Part shown: piece by piece, positions 9,065 to 18,664 of the stretch | Position numbering within the stretch: the stretch's first letter is position 1 | Layout of the letters: each line of letters starts with the position of its first letter | Source of the DNA: Armatimonadota bacterium | GTDB lineage: Bacteria > Armatimonadota > UBA5829 > DTJY01 | Direction of reading: 5' to 3' | Length of the DNA stretch: 64,000 nucleotides | Assembly: GCA_023511795.1 (NCBI GenBank) | Contig: JAIMAU010000002.1 | Location: 283,916-347,915 of the forward strand | Position numbers and translations under genes: made by a program | The notes under the pieces: generated by a model | What the model was told of the DNA's origin: nothing | The model's input: the letters and a program-made list of their open reading frames with translations, nothing else | Database searches by the model: none

Positions 9065-11177
9065 AAGAGTGCAGAATGAGGCTTTAAATAGAATACCGCT
9101 ATATGTGGCAGCTTTCGGTGCGGCTTTGGTTGGGGTAGCTTCGTTAAGCATTGCAGTGAACGATAGTCGTTTCGCAGGCATAATATTTGGCCTACTAGCC
9201 ACCGGGTTCGCCACGAGTTGGGGGACACGCGCAGGTCTTATCAAGAAGCAGCTTATGGAGAAGGCTATCTTGCTTATGCTTGGTGTGATACTAGCTGCAA
9301 TGTACTTTATGCCCGACCTGAGGTACGAGTTCCTGCCAGCGAGCGGTCTTACTTCTCTGGACAGCTTGATGGTTTCATTGCTGGCCTGGATGATGGTAAT
9401 TTACAGCTTCAATCTGCGTTCGGACAGGGCGGTGTTATTTATATGTGTCCCTGTGCTTAGCCTTGTGGGGCTAATCGGAACTTTCGGCGTTAGTGCTGAG
9501 GTCCTCACTTTCTTTGTCATGTTTGTGTGCTTTGCTGCCTTCGCCCTCGTTGAGCAAAATGCCCTCTCGGCGCAGGAAGGAAGCGTGGTCAGGTCGCATT
9601 CAAGGAGGGTTGTCCACGCGCTTGTTGCAGGCAAAGTTGTGATTTGTGCAATTTTAATGGGTTTGCTAGCAGGGCAGGTTGTTTTCTGGGGCACCGGCGG
9701 CAAGATAACAGGTTTTTTTGTTGGTCGCCAGCAATTCTTGGCGGCAGAGTCCTTAGTCGGAGGCGATTTCATGCCTGTGTGTACCGGCCCTGTTGCACTT
9801 GGTGATGAGGAAGTGATGACTGTGCAGTGTGAAGAAGGTTTTCTTTGGCGCTCGCAAGTATATGATACTTACACAGGGCGGGGCTGGGTAAACACTATAT
9901 ATGAATGGGAACAAAACCTAATTCCCAAAACACGATGGGTGGCACTTGGCTTCCAAAAAGGCCATAAAGTACCTCTTAATGGATATGCTATTCCCTGGGA
10001 TGCTAATCGCTTAGGTATGCGCACAAGAGTAAGAGAAGTTCAGCAGACTTTTCGTTCGTTAGGAACGCCGATGGTTTTGGTCTATGGGGCTGCAGAACCA
10101 GTGTTTGTGGCGTTCCAGAGGCCTGTTGGACTGCGGCGGGTTGGTGGTTCTTTACGGACAAGCCGTCCTTACGGAACTAAGAATCGATATATTGTAATTT
10201 CATCAGTGAGTACTGCGACTAGGGCAGAGCTTGAAAACGCCGGGACTGATTATCCTGAATTCATCGCAGACCGTTACTGTGATGTCCCGCCGTCTTGTTG
10301 GCAAATCCAAAGGATTACCGATAAAGTTACCTCAGGGTTGACGAATCCCTATGAGAAAGTAATAGCGATTAAGGATTTTCTTGAGAAAGAGTACGTCTAC
10401 GATGCCGCGGCACCGGCGGCGCCACCCCAGGAAGATGTAGTTACCTATTTTTTGTTGAAATCCCGCCGCGGCTATTGTGATGTTTTTGCAAGTGCAATGG
10501 CAATAATGTGTAGGCAAGCAGGCGTGCCCGCACGTGTTGTGAGCGGATTTGCCACAGGTGTTTATCACGAGGAGGACGGCCTATTCCATGTCCAGCAGAA
10601 GGACCGTCATGCATGGACGGAAGTGTATTTCCCAAATTACGGATGGATTGCATTTGATTTGGCCCCTGCTGAGGGCAGCCCTGGTCTGCTAGTACGTATT
10701 TCCAAGCTTTTGGCAAGAGCATATAGGGCGGTAACTGCTGGTGGTTTCGCCGTGGCGGCAATGCTCGTGTTGGCGGCCCTTGCGTTATATTTGGTCAAGG
10801 TTCGAATAATAGACCGGAGGAGAAATGAACCTCAATGGGTGGCTGACTTAAAAGTATCCCGCAGCCGTGCAGTTCAAAACTATAAGAGGATGTGTCGCAT
10901 GCTTGCAGGCATTGGGTATCCTAGATTGCCTGCATTAACGCCGTTGGAGTATGCGGCGGAGCTGTCTGCTGTTTTGCCGACAGAGTTAAGCCGTATGCTG
11001 CCGACTATAGAAGCGATTACATCTGATTTTATGGAGGTACGGTATGGAAGGCGCGACCTCCCTGAAAGTCAAATTAATGAAAGTGCTGCTCTTCTAGAAG
11101 ATTTTGCTCGGGCAATAAGAGGATTTTGGATGAAACGTCTGCGAAAAGTATGCGTTCGGAGATTAGTCAATGAATAA
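9054..11177 (+). CDS. Transglutaminase-like membrane protein (TgpA family)
   Basis: A 707-residue protein with about six N-terminal transmembrane helices (residues 15-220), a periplasmic transglutaminase core and one late helix near residue 565 followed by a cytoplasmic tail, the TgpA layout. The papain-like triad is visible: Cys in G-Y-C-D-V-F (about 474), His in R-H-A-W-T-E (about 518) and Asp in F-D-L-A-P (about 534). It overlaps DUF58 upstream and holA downstream, so the three are probably cotranscribed. The substrate is unknown. Confidence 0.85.
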   Translation: MWAERVQNEALNRIPLYVAAFGAALVGVASLSIAVNDSRFAGIIFGLLATGFATSWGTRAGLIKKQLMEKAILLMLGVILAAMYFMPDLRYEFLPASGLTSLDSLMVSLLAWMMVIYSFNLRSDRAVLFICVPVLSLVGLIGTFGVSAEVLTFFVMFVCFAAFALVEQNALSAQEGSVVRSHSRRVVHALVAGKVVICAILMGLLAGQVVFWGTGGKITGFFVGRQQFLAAESLVGGDFMPVCTGPVALGDEEVMTVQCEEGFLWRSQVYDTYTGRGWVNTIYEWEQNLIPKTRWVALGFQKGHKVPLNGYAIPWDANRLGMRTRVREVQQTFRSLGTPMVLVYGAAEPVFVAFQRPVGLRRVGGSLRTSRPYGTKNRYIVISSVSTATRAELENAGTDYPEFIADRYCDVPPSCWQIQRITDKVTSGLTNPYEKVIAIKDFLEKEYVYDAAAPAAPPQEDVVTYFLLKSRRGYCDVFASAMAIMCRQAGVPARVVSGFATGVYHEEDGLFHVQQKDRHAWTEVYFPNYGWIAFDLAPAEGSPGLLVRISKLLARAYRAVTAGGFAVAAMLVLAALALYLVKVRIIDRRRNEPQWVADLKVSRSRAVQNYKRMCRMLAGIGYPRLPALTPLEYAAELSAVLPTELSRMLPTIEAITSDFMEVRYGRRDLPESQINESAALLEDFARAIRGFWMKRLRKVCVRRLVNE

Positions 11178-12294
11178 TATAGCTAATGGTCAGGCAAAGG
11201 ATAGGGTTTGTCTTTTTACCGGTGAAGTTGACGCCCGCAGGTATGAAGCTGTTGATGCACTTATCAGTCGTTTTGTTGATCCTGCTTTTGCAGAATTTGA
11301 CCTTGAATATATCGATGCGGAGACATCATCTGCATCAGAAATCCTTTCTGCTGTTTCAACGGTTCCATTTGCTTCAGAGAGGAAAGTTGTCGTTGTTCAG
11401 GATGTTGACTGCTTAGGTGCGGATGAACAGCTCAAAATTGCTAATTTTCTTCCAAAGTTAAGTGCGAGGAGTTGTCTGATACTTCTAACTTCGGAAAAGG
11501 CGGTTACAGTAAAGCCAAAGAGCCAGGCAAAGGAAAAAGCTTCAACGGGTGCAGATGGCGAAGAGGAGGCTCCGAGAAAGGGGCTTCAGCCGAAGCTTCG
11601 GTCGGCAGTCGCCAAATATGGAACCATTGTTCATGCTGAAAAATTAAAAGGGGAGGCTCTTCGAAGGGCAGTTGTTGCAGAGGCACACAAGCACGGAAAG
11701 GATATTCAGCAGGCGGCAGCGGAGGCTCTTGCGTACTCAATAGAAGGGAGCTTGGCGCTAATGCAACGTGAGATTGAGAAGCTTGCTATTTATATTGGCG
11801 ATCGAAAGACTATCATGCTCGCCGATGTCGAACGTTTGACACCAAGGCCACCTGAAGATAGGATTTTTCCAATGATTGATGCGATTGGAGCAGGTAAGAA
11901 GGCGCAGGCGATTAAGCTCCTCCAGGAGACTCTTATGGCAAGCGCAAGACCCGAGGAAGAGGTCATGCGAATTTTAGCGATGCTAGCTCGGCACTTTCGC
12001 TTACTTTATCAGATGGCGTATTTGAGGCAAATTGGCTTGGACCCTTTCTCCAAGGTGCCCGACGACGTTGCAGATATGTTGCCTAAGGAGCATAACATCT
12101 TGGAAACCGCAGAATATGCAAGGAGGGCAATGGCGGCGCAGTTGCGGTTTTTTACTATGCCTCAAATCATGAAGTGCTTGAAGCAGGTTCTTGCAACTGA
12201 GCTGGTAACAAAAGGCGTTGAGGGAGAAGCTAGCTCCCGCCGGTTGAACCTCGAAATCCTCATAATGAGGCTTTGCGATCGAGAAAGGTGTTAA
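11170..12294 (+). CDS. holA: DNA polymerase III subunit delta
   Basis: A 374-residue protein with the HolA pattern: an N-terminal loader AAA+-like domain starting with V-C-L-F-T-G-E, a middle helical lid, and a C-terminal collar domain with R-P-P-E-D-R-I-F and later helices. Delta opens the sliding clamp in the clamp-loader complex. A Lys/Glu-rich insertion near residues 112-135 is longer than usual. The ATG overlaps the transglutaminase stop by 8 bases. An essential replication gene at the end of a DUF58/transglutaminase operon is the only odd feature of its context. Confidence 0.85.
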   Translation: MNNIANGQAKDRVCLFTGEVDARRYEAVDALISRFVDPAFAEFDLEYIDAETSSASEILSAVSTVPFASERKVVVVQDVDCLGADEQLKIANFLPKLSARSCLILLTSEKAVTVKPKSQAKEKASTGADGEEEAPRKGLQPKLRSAVAKYGTIVHAEKLKGEALRRAVVAEAHKHGKDIQQAAAEALAYSIEGSLALMQREIEKLAIYIGDRKTIMLADVERLTPRPPEDRIFPMIDAIGAGKKAQAIKLLQETLMASARPEEEVMRILAMLARHFRLLYQMAYLRQIGLDPFSKVPDDVADMLPKEHNILETAEYARRAMAAQLRFFTMPQIMKCLKQVLATELVTKGVEGEASSRRLNLEILIMRLCDRERC

Positions 12295-12301
12295 GGGCTC
12301 C

Positions 12302-12799
12302 TTAGTCTGACTGGGGCAAGTATTTTATAAATTTCCCACTATTGGGTGTCGTCTCAATATACAGCGCGTCGTAGGGTTGAGAATCTCCTTGCCTGTAGTA
12401 GATGACGTGATCGTCCGTGTAGTCTCCTGTGGTTATCACATTGACTGATACCGGTCCGCCCGACGCTATCCAAGTTTTTCCTTGATAGGTGAAAGATGTC
12501 GGTAGCCCAGGTGGTAAGACTGCTTCGCCTTGTGGTTGAGTTGGCGTTTGTGGCTGAGCGGTTTCTGGGGACGGTTGCTGAGGAGGTATTTCCGCAGGCG
12601 GTGGCGTTGGTGGTTGGACTTCCTTTTTTATGAAGTCCTCAGGTCGGCCAGTTTTGACTTTTGGCCCGGTTACGACAATTGTTTTAGGCGGGCGACTAGA
12701 AGCGGCTGAGATAAGTGTTAGGACGAGGAGGATACTGGCAATTCCCAGTGCGAACCAAATCCAGTTATGCGTGCGATTGGTTTTATCAGTAGTAGCCAT
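12302..12799 (-). CDS. Membrane-anchored proline-rich hypothetical protein
   Basis: A 165-residue protein: a short cytoplasmic stretch, one transmembrane helix (about residues 14-34), then a Pro/Gln/Thr-rich linker (about 60-95) and a small C-terminal domain with S-F-T-Y-Q-G-K-T-W and Y-Y-R-Q-G-D segments. AAGGGG lies 5 bases before the ATG at 12799; a GTG two codons earlier sits inside the ribosome-site region. It is convergent with holA, only 7 bases between stops. I do not recognise the family. The layout suggests a domain held away from the membrane by a flexible linker. Confidence 0.65.
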   Translation of the reverse strand: MATTDKTNRTHNWIWFALGIASILLVLTLISAASSRPPKTIVVTGPKVKTGRPEDFIKKEVQPPTPPPAEIPPQQPSPETAQPQTPTQPQGEAVLPPGLPTSFTYQGKTWIASGGPVSVNVITTGDYTDDHVIYYRQGDSQPYDALYIETTPNSGKFIKYLPQSD

Positions 12800-13003
12800 A
12801 CGCACCCCTTATGTTTAGTAGCGCTTTTGAATTTCAATTCATTAATACCCAAAGAGGTGCGTTTGCAATCACGGGCATGCAATGGCACAATTTTACCTGC
12901 TCGTTACCCCCAGCAGACACGATTGGTTCGGCGGTAACGAACCTTCTCAAAGAGGCTAAGTGTATCAAAATATTGTATTTTATAGATTCTTGATTACCGC
13001 TTG

Positions 13004-13249
13004 TTATGTTGGAGACAAAACCCCCAGCTCTGCTGCGCGCCGGAGTGCCTGAATTCGATTCGAAACACCCAGCTTTTCATAAATTTTTGCTAGATGAAAG
13101 TCCACAGTGCGTTTGCTTAGGTAGAGGATCTCGGCAACCTCTCCGCTTGACTTACCTTCGAGGATCAAGTTCAAGACTTCGATCTCCCGCGCGGTCAAAG
13201 AGGGCGTCTCCCTGCGGTCAGAAGAAGGTATGGATAAGGTGGTGGCCAT
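13004..13249 (-). CDS. Stand-alone LuxR/GerE-type HTH protein
   Basis: An 81-residue protein that is almost only a GerE helix-turn-helix (residues 17-75): L-T-A-R-E-I-E-V-L then G-K-S-S-G-E-V-A and K-R-T-V-D-F-H. It has no receiver or ligand domain, so it resembles minimal regulators. Ribosome site AAGGGGAGCTGAAGG precedes the ATG. The long untranslated region upstream (13250-13747) has several hairpins. Targets are unknown. Confidence 0.75.
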   Translation of the reverse strand: MATTLSIPSSDRRETPSLTAREIEVLNLILEGKSSGEVAEILYLSKRTVDFHLAKIYEKLGVSNRIQALRRAAELGVLSPT

Positions 13250-13747
13250 CCTTCAGCTCCCCTTTCCGCTTAACCTCTTGGCTCCAAAGAGCCGGGCTTT
13301 GCTATTGCCGGTATCTCGTTGTATTCGGCTTTGTATTTAGCAGTAGATATAAACTACAACGATATCCGGTCCCTGAGATCACCTGCTCTGCGTCAGGTTT
13401 TTATTTATGCCTGCGTCTTCGATTTCTGTTTAGCTCTGAATCAAAGAGCGGCTTTGCCGCCCGGTACTATGTAAAAGCAATTGATGGCTTTGATTGGGGT
13501 GTGCTATATCTTCTTTGTTCAAGTGCGATTTTATTAAAAGTTCGCCTTATTGTCAACTTTCGAACATAAAACTGGTAAAATTACCAGGTGTGTAAAGATT
13601 ATATATACTACAGTCAATTGGTACCTCATATATCCTGGCACTAATGCCTGTTTATTGATGATTTATTGATAATGGCACATGTTCTGCAACAATTTTAGAT
13701 AGCGCAACTCTTCTCCTTCCAGGCTTGATTTAGGATCCTCATGATCC
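13250..13747 (-). other. Long non-coding stretch upstream of the LuxR-type gene
   Basis: No convincing gene is present. On the minus strand it carries two imperfect copies of GCAAAGCC followed by a hairpin and TAA, around 13270-13302 and 13425-13457, plus a third CAAAGCC near 13327-13333. A GC-rich palindrome with a 3-base loop lies at about 13448-13460. This may be a structured leader of the LuxR-type mRNA. I could not match it to a riboswitch class I know. A 64-codon open frame covering 13663-13857 on the minus strand has no clear support. Confidence 0.25.
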
Positions 13748-13784
13748 AACCCGTCCAGCAGGCGCTGGCGGGTTTTCTTTTTTA
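13748..13784 (+). terminator. Hairpin plus T-tract (plus strand)
   Basis: Inverted repeats of 6 and 5 bp, with one unpaired T between them, enclose a 4-base loop (13748-13774) and are followed by a T-rich run to 13784. The form is that of an intrinsic terminator reading rightwards, yet no plus-strand gene is recognised upstream, so it may end an unannotated RNA or protect the minus-strand rhamnosidase from antisense transcription. Confidence 0.5.
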
Positions 13785-13856
13785 TATTTTTCAAAGAAAA
13801 TTGGGCAATGGTTGGGTAATTTTTATTTGAATACTTATTCTTTTTGCCAATTAGCA

Positions 13857-16475
13857 TTAATTGTTAAAGGCGACAGTTAGCTCATATTTTCCAGATTGTT
13901 CGATTGTTAAATAGGCTCTACCACAACGGAGTCCAGAAAAGGAGATACCTGCAGGCAGAAGTTGACTTCCGTTTACTAATACTTTTGGTGTCTTGCTATC
14001 GTCAGGCAGCGGCAGGCTAACATCCGCCTTCATTCCCTTGGGAATCTTAATTGCAATTCGAAAAGCATCCTTGTTATTTTTCCAATCAACTTCAACGTCG
14101 CCTAGAGGTGTTGGTACACACCCCTTTGCCCAATCTAGGCTGCCAGCGTTTGGGGCAATGGACACTCGGCGAAACCCTGGTTTGGCTGGGCTTATTCCTA
14201 ATATATACTTGGACAGATGTGAGGTTGGGGCGGAAGACCACCCGTGGCATAGTGAATTTGAATTATGCCAATTCTCCCAAAGTGTGGTTGAGCCCCAGTC
14301 GAGCATTTTGCCCCAGTTGGTCTCGATGAAGTCGAGTGCTTCACTGTGCATGTTGTTTTCGAAAAGCGCTTCGAGGAAGAAGTAGGAGAAGAATGGGCCG
14401 CCAGGTATTATGCCGCTTGATGTATCAAGAGCCTTCGCAAGTATCGCCTTACGGACTTCAACGGGGGCGATTCCATAGACAGCGGCGAGGCCGTTCGGCA
14501 TCTGGCTAAGTTCGCTTGAGAAAGTTTTGTCCTTCTCTGAGTAGTATTCAGCATACATCCCTCTAGAGTAATCAAAGAGCCTTGAGTTAATTGCTAATTT
14601 TACTTCCTCAGCCCGAGTGGAAAGTTTAGTTGCTGTTTCATTATCTCCAACTAACTTCGCAAGCTCAGAGGCATCTAAGAGCGCCTTGTAATATAGGCAG
14701 TTCTGCGCTGTAATAGTGCCCTTGAGCTGGCCAGCGGTCCAATCAATAAAGTTCCAATGCGGTAAGTCGGTTAGCAGGCCAAAGGCATCCTTTTGTGCTT
14801 CAAACCAGCCAATTAGTTTTTTTACTTTGGGGAAGATTTCGGCAACAAGGGTTCTGTCGCCAGTATACATGTAGTAGTCTTGGATTGACATAATCCAATA
14901 GAGACAAAAAGCCGGGATTGGGTTATCAAACGTTCCTGGCCAAAAACACATTGTTATGCCATTTGGCTTTTGTGATTGGCCTATTTGCTTAATACCCTTT
15001 CGGATAAGATAAGTATCGCCAAATACGTAATAATTGGTCATCGCCTCGACTCGGGCATCGCCCCACCATTGTGTGCGTTCTCGCCAAGGGCAGTCAGTGT
15101 AGGCGTCTTCCATATTGAGCTGAACTGTGTACGCGCCCACCCTCCATATTTCGTTCAGTCGTTCGTTTGAGCATTCGAAGTATCCGCGCCATTTAACCGG
15201 ATAGGTGGAGAAATTCACGCTAATGGATTCGATAACTACTGGGCCTGGGCAGTCGCGAAAGTCAAGCTGCATATACCTAAATGCACGTTTATCGAAAGTC
15301 TCCCAAGTTTGGCGATTGGGCTTCATTCGGTATCTATCTGCGTAATGGACGCCGCTACGATGGGGGTCGACCTTTCCTTCGGTAAGCAGTTCGCCGTATC
15401 CGATATCTATTACACCCCCGCTCGATGCGAGGATATTGATTCGGGGGTAGCCTGTGATTTCGCGGCCAAAGTCAAGAACGATATATACTGCTTTTCCGGC
15501 CTTGCGTTCTTTTTCTGGGAGTGGATAAACAGTGCATACGCCTAGCTTTGAATTTGTTGCCGAAAACGCAGGCAAAGTCTTTCCCCTAGGGTCCAAAGGT
15601 TGAGAATGTAGGATATCTTCAATATTTGGCCGCCTGATGAGCGCTTGTGGGTTTGTGACCAGTATGGCTGTGTTTTGTGCCTTTTTTCTAACTTCATGGC
15701 TCATCAATGCGGCTATTGAGGCCTTATCGTCATAGGGGTTATCGTTTGGAGATGGCTCAGCAGTGCCTATTTCATAGATTGCCGTTGGGAATATCTCCTG
15801 TTCATACATCTGGGGGATTTCGCTCGGCACAAGCATGGGCCATGGGTCCATACCCGATGGGCCGATTACCTTTGCCTTCTCCCAGTTTGAATCATCGAAG
15901 CAGACTTCAGTCCATCCATCGGGGGCAAGATTTGCATCGTAAACTTCGTTGAATCCCAACTGCACGTCCATTCGCGGTAGATCGCGGAACCAGGCTTTGG
16001 CTGGCAACACCCGCCAAGATTCGTCGGATGCGAGCGTAAGCTTCTTACATTTGCTAGAGTTGGCATCTGTGTAAAAAATTGACCCGTCAAAGATGAAGCC
16101 GCCTCGCCCGAGTATGTAGAAGAATGTTCCTGTGCCGTAGTGATGAACCAAAGCAGCAATTACATTCTTGCCGGATGTTAGGTAAGGTGAAAGGTCATAA
16201 GTGTCATAGTACTGCCATCGAGGGTCAGACCGCGCAGGGCCGCGCCCAACGAACCGGCCATTTACGTAGAGCTTGTAGCGGCTGTCAGCGCAAATCCGCA
16301 CGGGTGCGGTGACAGCGTTTCCAGGCAAGTTGAATGTCTTTCGAACATACAAGTAGTAGTTGACCGGCTTGTCCTCGCCTGAGTCCCATATCCATTTGCC
16401 TTTCCAGCTTCCAGCGGCAGGGCGGACGCTGAAGATTAGGCAGAGAACGGCGCAAAGGATGATGATTCTGCACAT
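13857..16475 (-). CDS. Secreted alpha-L-rhamnosidase (GH78)
   Basis: An 872-residue protein with a signal peptide (residues 1-22). It has the GH78 order: an N-terminal jelly-roll with W-K-G-K-W-I-W, a substrate-binding accessory domain (Y-K-L-Y-V-N-G-R), the Bac_rhamnosid beta-domain, the (alpha/alpha)6 catalytic barrel with the acidic cluster D-C-P-W-R-E-R-T-Q-W-W-G-D-A-R, and a C-terminal beta-sandwich. The enzyme releases terminal L-rhamnose from pectin side chains or glycosides outside the cytoplasm. It fits with the RhaI-type isomerase at 6.5 kb. The ATG at 16475 has only a weak ribosome site. Confidence 0.85.
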   Translation of the reverse strand: MCRIIILCAVLCLIFSVRPAAGSWKGKWIWDSGEDKPVNYYLYVRKTFNLPGNAVTAPVRICADSRYKLYVNGRFVGRGPARSDPRWQYYDTYDLSPYLTSGKNVIAALVHHYGTGTFFYILGRGGFIFDGSIFYTDANSSKCKKLTLASDESWRVLPAKAWFRDLPRMDVQLGFNEVYDANLAPDGWTEVCFDDSNWEKAKVIGPSGMDPWPMLVPSEIPQMYEQEIFPTAIYEIGTAEPSPNDNPYDDKASIAALMSHEVRKKAQNTAILVTNPQALIRRPNIEDILHSQPLDPRGKTLPAFSATNSKLGVCTVYPLPEKERKAGKAVYIVLDFGREITGYPRINILASSGGVIDIGYGELLTEGKVDPHRSGVHYADRYRMKPNRQTWETFDKRAFRYMQLDFRDCPGPVVIESISVNFSTYPVKWRGYFECSNERLNEIWRVGAYTVQLNMEDAYTDCPWRERTQWWGDARVEAMTNYYVFGDTYLIRKGIKQIGQSQKPNGITMCFWPGTFDNPIPAFCLYWIMSIQDYYMYTGDRTLVAEIFPKVKKLIGWFEAQKDAFGLLTDLPHWNFIDWTAGQLKGTITAQNCLYYKALLDASELAKLVGDNETATKLSTRAEEVKLAINSRLFDYSRGMYAEYYSEKDKTFSSELSQMPNGLAAVYGIAPVEVRKAILAKALDTSSGIIPGGPFFSYFFLEALFENNMHSEALDFIETNWGKMLDWGSTTLWENWHNSNSLCHGWSSAPTSHLSKYILGISPAKPGFRRVSIAPNAGSLDWAKGCVPTPLGDVEVDWKNNKDAFRIAIKIPKGMKADVSLPLPDDSKTPKVLVNGSQLLPAGISFSGLRCGRAYLTIEQSGKYELTVAFNN

Positions 16476-16574
16476 TGTAGTCAGTTTAAGGGTTAAGCTG
16501 AACTGGTTATTTTTCCTTCTTAAGAAGCAGTGTTTGGTTATTTTCGACTTTAAATGCAGAGTGGTGTTTGATTT

Positions 16575-18521
16575 TTATGCTCGGCGTCCGATGACTTTGG
16601 CGAAGAACGCTTCTACATCCTCGATCGAGTGTGTTATGGGAGAAGGCGGGAGGTATTTGAGGAATTCTTTGCCGTAATGTTTTTTCACGAGCCGGGAGTC
16701 GAGTATTGCCACTACCCCTCGGTCATCTTTCTTGCGAATTAAGCGGCCAAAGCCCTGCTTTAAACGTATTTGTGCTTGTGGCATCGCATATTCTCTGAAC
16801 CAGTCGCGGCCAGCAGCCTTTATTGAATTTATACGCGCGCGGTTGAGGGGATTATCCGGTACACCAAATGGTAACTTGTCAATCACTACGCAGCTTAGAG
16901 CCTCGCCGCGAATATCAACGCCCTCCCAGAAGCTGTGAACGCCGAAGAGACAGGCATTGTTGAGCCTAAGAAATTCCTGGACGAGCTGTTCGTTTGGCAT
17001 ATCACCTTGCTTCAAGAGGACGTAGGGCAACCTTGTTAAAAGCCGTTCATACACGGCGTTCATCATTCGGTAAGAGGTGAACAGCAGGAACGCTCTGCCG
17101 CCGGAGGCATGCACAATGTGCTCGATTTCGTCTGCGATCTTGTCTGCATATTCAGGGCTTTCAGATGGAAAATCTAGGTGTTTTGGAATGTAGAGCAGTG
17201 ACTGATTGCGAAAGTCAAATGGCGAATCTTCGATAATCTCCACGCAATCTGGAATTCCAAGCCTTGCCTTGATATAGTCAAACCTTCCTGAATTTGAAAG
17301 AGTTGCAGAGGTTAAGACAGCAGTATCTACTTGTTTCCAAAGAGAGTGGTAGAGCAGGTCTGCGACGCTTAATGGGGAGTAACGAAGGTAACAATTTGCA
17401 AGTTTGCCGCTTGAGGCTTTCTCTCCCCATTTGAAGTAGCCGTCTTCCGTACCAAAGAACAGCAGTTTAAGTTCCTCGCTAATGCGAGTGCACATTCGCT
17501 TAAGGCCGTTTAGGCGGTCCTCAAGTTCCTGGCGGCCTTCTGTCTCTTGTTCGGACAGCTCTCGATTTAGCCCGTCAAGCATTGTGGTAAGAATGCTCAC
17601 AACATTTTCGATTTCATCTTGTGATTGTTCGCGGTAGATGTCCTCAAAAAAGAATTCTTGTTTTTGATAATTGATGAATATGCCGAAAAAGTCTTGGTTG
17701 AGTTTCTCAATTGTTTGGATGCGTTTTGGATCAAGCGATATGCCTTTGGTTCGGCGAATTTTATTAAGGAAGCTTGGTATTCGCCAGTTGCTAAACTCGA
17801 TGCCAAAAACTTTTGTTGCGACATCCTCAAGGTGGTGTGCTTCGTCGAATATTACGACTTTATAATCAGGTAACACACCTGCATTTGGGTCCGTCATTCG
17901 GATTGCTAGGTCGCTAAAAAATAGGGAGTGGTTGGTAATAACGATATCTGCTTCTGAGGCTGCCTTCCGTGCCTTATAGTAGAAGCATTTGTGGTAAAAC
18001 CTGCATTCCTGGCGGTGGCATGTGTCCTGGTCGGAGCAGATTTCTTCCCATTCTGGGAATGCAAAGTCTAGTTCGGCGACATCACCTGTTTGTGTTTCCT
18101 TTGCCCATTCCCTTATACGTTCAAAAAACGGATTGCTTGTCAGTAAGAGCTGGGGGGTTTCGGCGTCAAGGTTATTTAAGCACAAGTAGTTGGTGCGTCC
18201 TTTCATTATTACTGCGGTGAAAGGCATTTGGGGAATCGCGTTCTGGACGAAAGGAATGTCTTTGTTCATAAGCTGGGCTTGCAGATAGAGGGTATGGCTG
18301 GAGATGATAACCTTATTGCCGTTTAATGCGTGCTCGGCGGCTGGGATAATATATGCCATGCTTTTCCCGACACCAGTGCCAGCTTCAGCAAGGCAGTGTC
18401 TTTTCGTTTTCAAGGCATTTTGGATTGCAATTGCGACTTTGATTTGCTGAAGCCGATGCTCGTAGCCAGGCATATTTTGCGAAATTGGCCCCCCGGGGCC
18501 TAGAAGGTCTTTTAAGTCCAT
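16575..18521 (-). CDS. DinG/XPD-like iron-sulfur ATP-dependent DNA helicase
   Basis: A 648-residue superfamily 2 helicase. Walker A (A-G-T-G-V-G-K-S) is near residue 50, an iron-sulfur cysteine set (C-L-N-N; C-S-D-Q-D-T-C; E-C; K-C) lies in the middle of helicase domain 1, and D-E-A-H follows it. Late motifs V-H-S-F-W-E-G-V-D and G-F-G-R-L-I-R are present. The ATG at 18521 is preferred because a strong promoter overlaps the upstream extension (to 18584). DinG-type helicases unwind forked DNA and R-loops in replication and repair. No exonuclease domain is fused. Confidence 0.85.
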   Translation of the reverse strand: MDLKDLLGPGGPISQNMPGYEHRLQQIKVAIAIQNALKTKRHCLAEAGTGVGKSMAYIIPAAEHALNGNKVIISSHTLYLQAQLMNKDIPFVQNAIPQMPFTAVIMKGRTNYLCLNNLDAETPQLLLTSNPFFERIREWAKETQTGDVAELDFAFPEWEEICSDQDTCHRQECRFYHKCFYYKARKAASEADIVITNHSLFFSDLAIRMTDPNAGVLPDYKVVIFDEAHHLEDVATKVFGIEFSNWRIPSFLNKIRRTKGISLDPKRIQTIEKLNQDFFGIFINYQKQEFFFEDIYREQSQDEIENVVSILTTMLDGLNRELSEQETEGRQELEDRLNGLKRMCTRISEELKLLFFGTEDGYFKWGEKASSGKLANCYLRYSPLSVADLLYHSLWKQVDTAVLTSATLSNSGRFDYIKARLGIPDCVEIIEDSPFDFRNQSLLYIPKHLDFPSESPEYADKIADEIEHIVHASGGRAFLLFTSYRMMNAVYERLLTRLPYVLLKQGDMPNEQLVQEFLRLNNACLFGVHSFWEGVDIRGEALSCVVIDKLPFGVPDNPLNRARINSIKAAGRDWFREYAMPQAQIRLKQGFGRLIRKKDDRGVVAILDSRLVKKHYGKEFLKYLPPSPITHSIEDVEAFFAKVIGRRA

Positions 18522-18555
18522 TGAGTTCAACTCGAACACCTGTTCTGATGCGATA

Positions 18556-18584
18556 ATTATACTTTTTTCGCGGTGCCTGGGCAA
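18556..18584 (-). promoter_or_regulatory. Sigma-70-type promoter for the DinG-like gene
   Basis: On the minus strand TTGCCC (18579-18584) and TATAAT (18556-18561) are separated by 17 bases. Transcription would begin near 18549, about 28 bases before the ATG at 18521, which supports the shorter start. Confidence 0.65.
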
Positions 18585-18608
18585 GTAAAATGCCAGAAAT
18601 TGTAAGCA

Positions 18609-18641
18609 AAAGGGCCCCGGATTATTATTCCGAGGCCCTTT
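18609..18641. terminator. Intrinsic terminator between anti-sigma and dinG-like genes
   Basis: A 12-bp stem (18609-18620 with 18630-18641, one wobble pair) has a 9-base AT loop and A/T-rich flanks. It lies just after the minus-strand anti-sigma gene and before the next gene's promoter, so it most likely ends the sigma/anti-sigma transcript. Confidence 0.75.
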
Positions 18642-18664
18642 GTTTTTTGCTTATTTCTTATCAA

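Noticed and set aside
12811..12993. 60-codon plus-strand frame between two minus-strand genes
   Set aside because: No ribosome site, no recognisable features, and it lies over the likely promoter of the Pro-rich membrane protein.
13250..13500. Cyclic-di-GMP (GEMM) riboswitch upstream of the LuxR-type gene
   Set aside because: GCAAAGCC-like strings are present, but the tetraloop/receptor order and spacing of the known class could not be matched.
13663..13857. 64-codon minus-strand frame
   Set aside because: It is Lys/Asn-rich, overlaps a terminator hairpin, has no clear ribosome site and matches no family I know.
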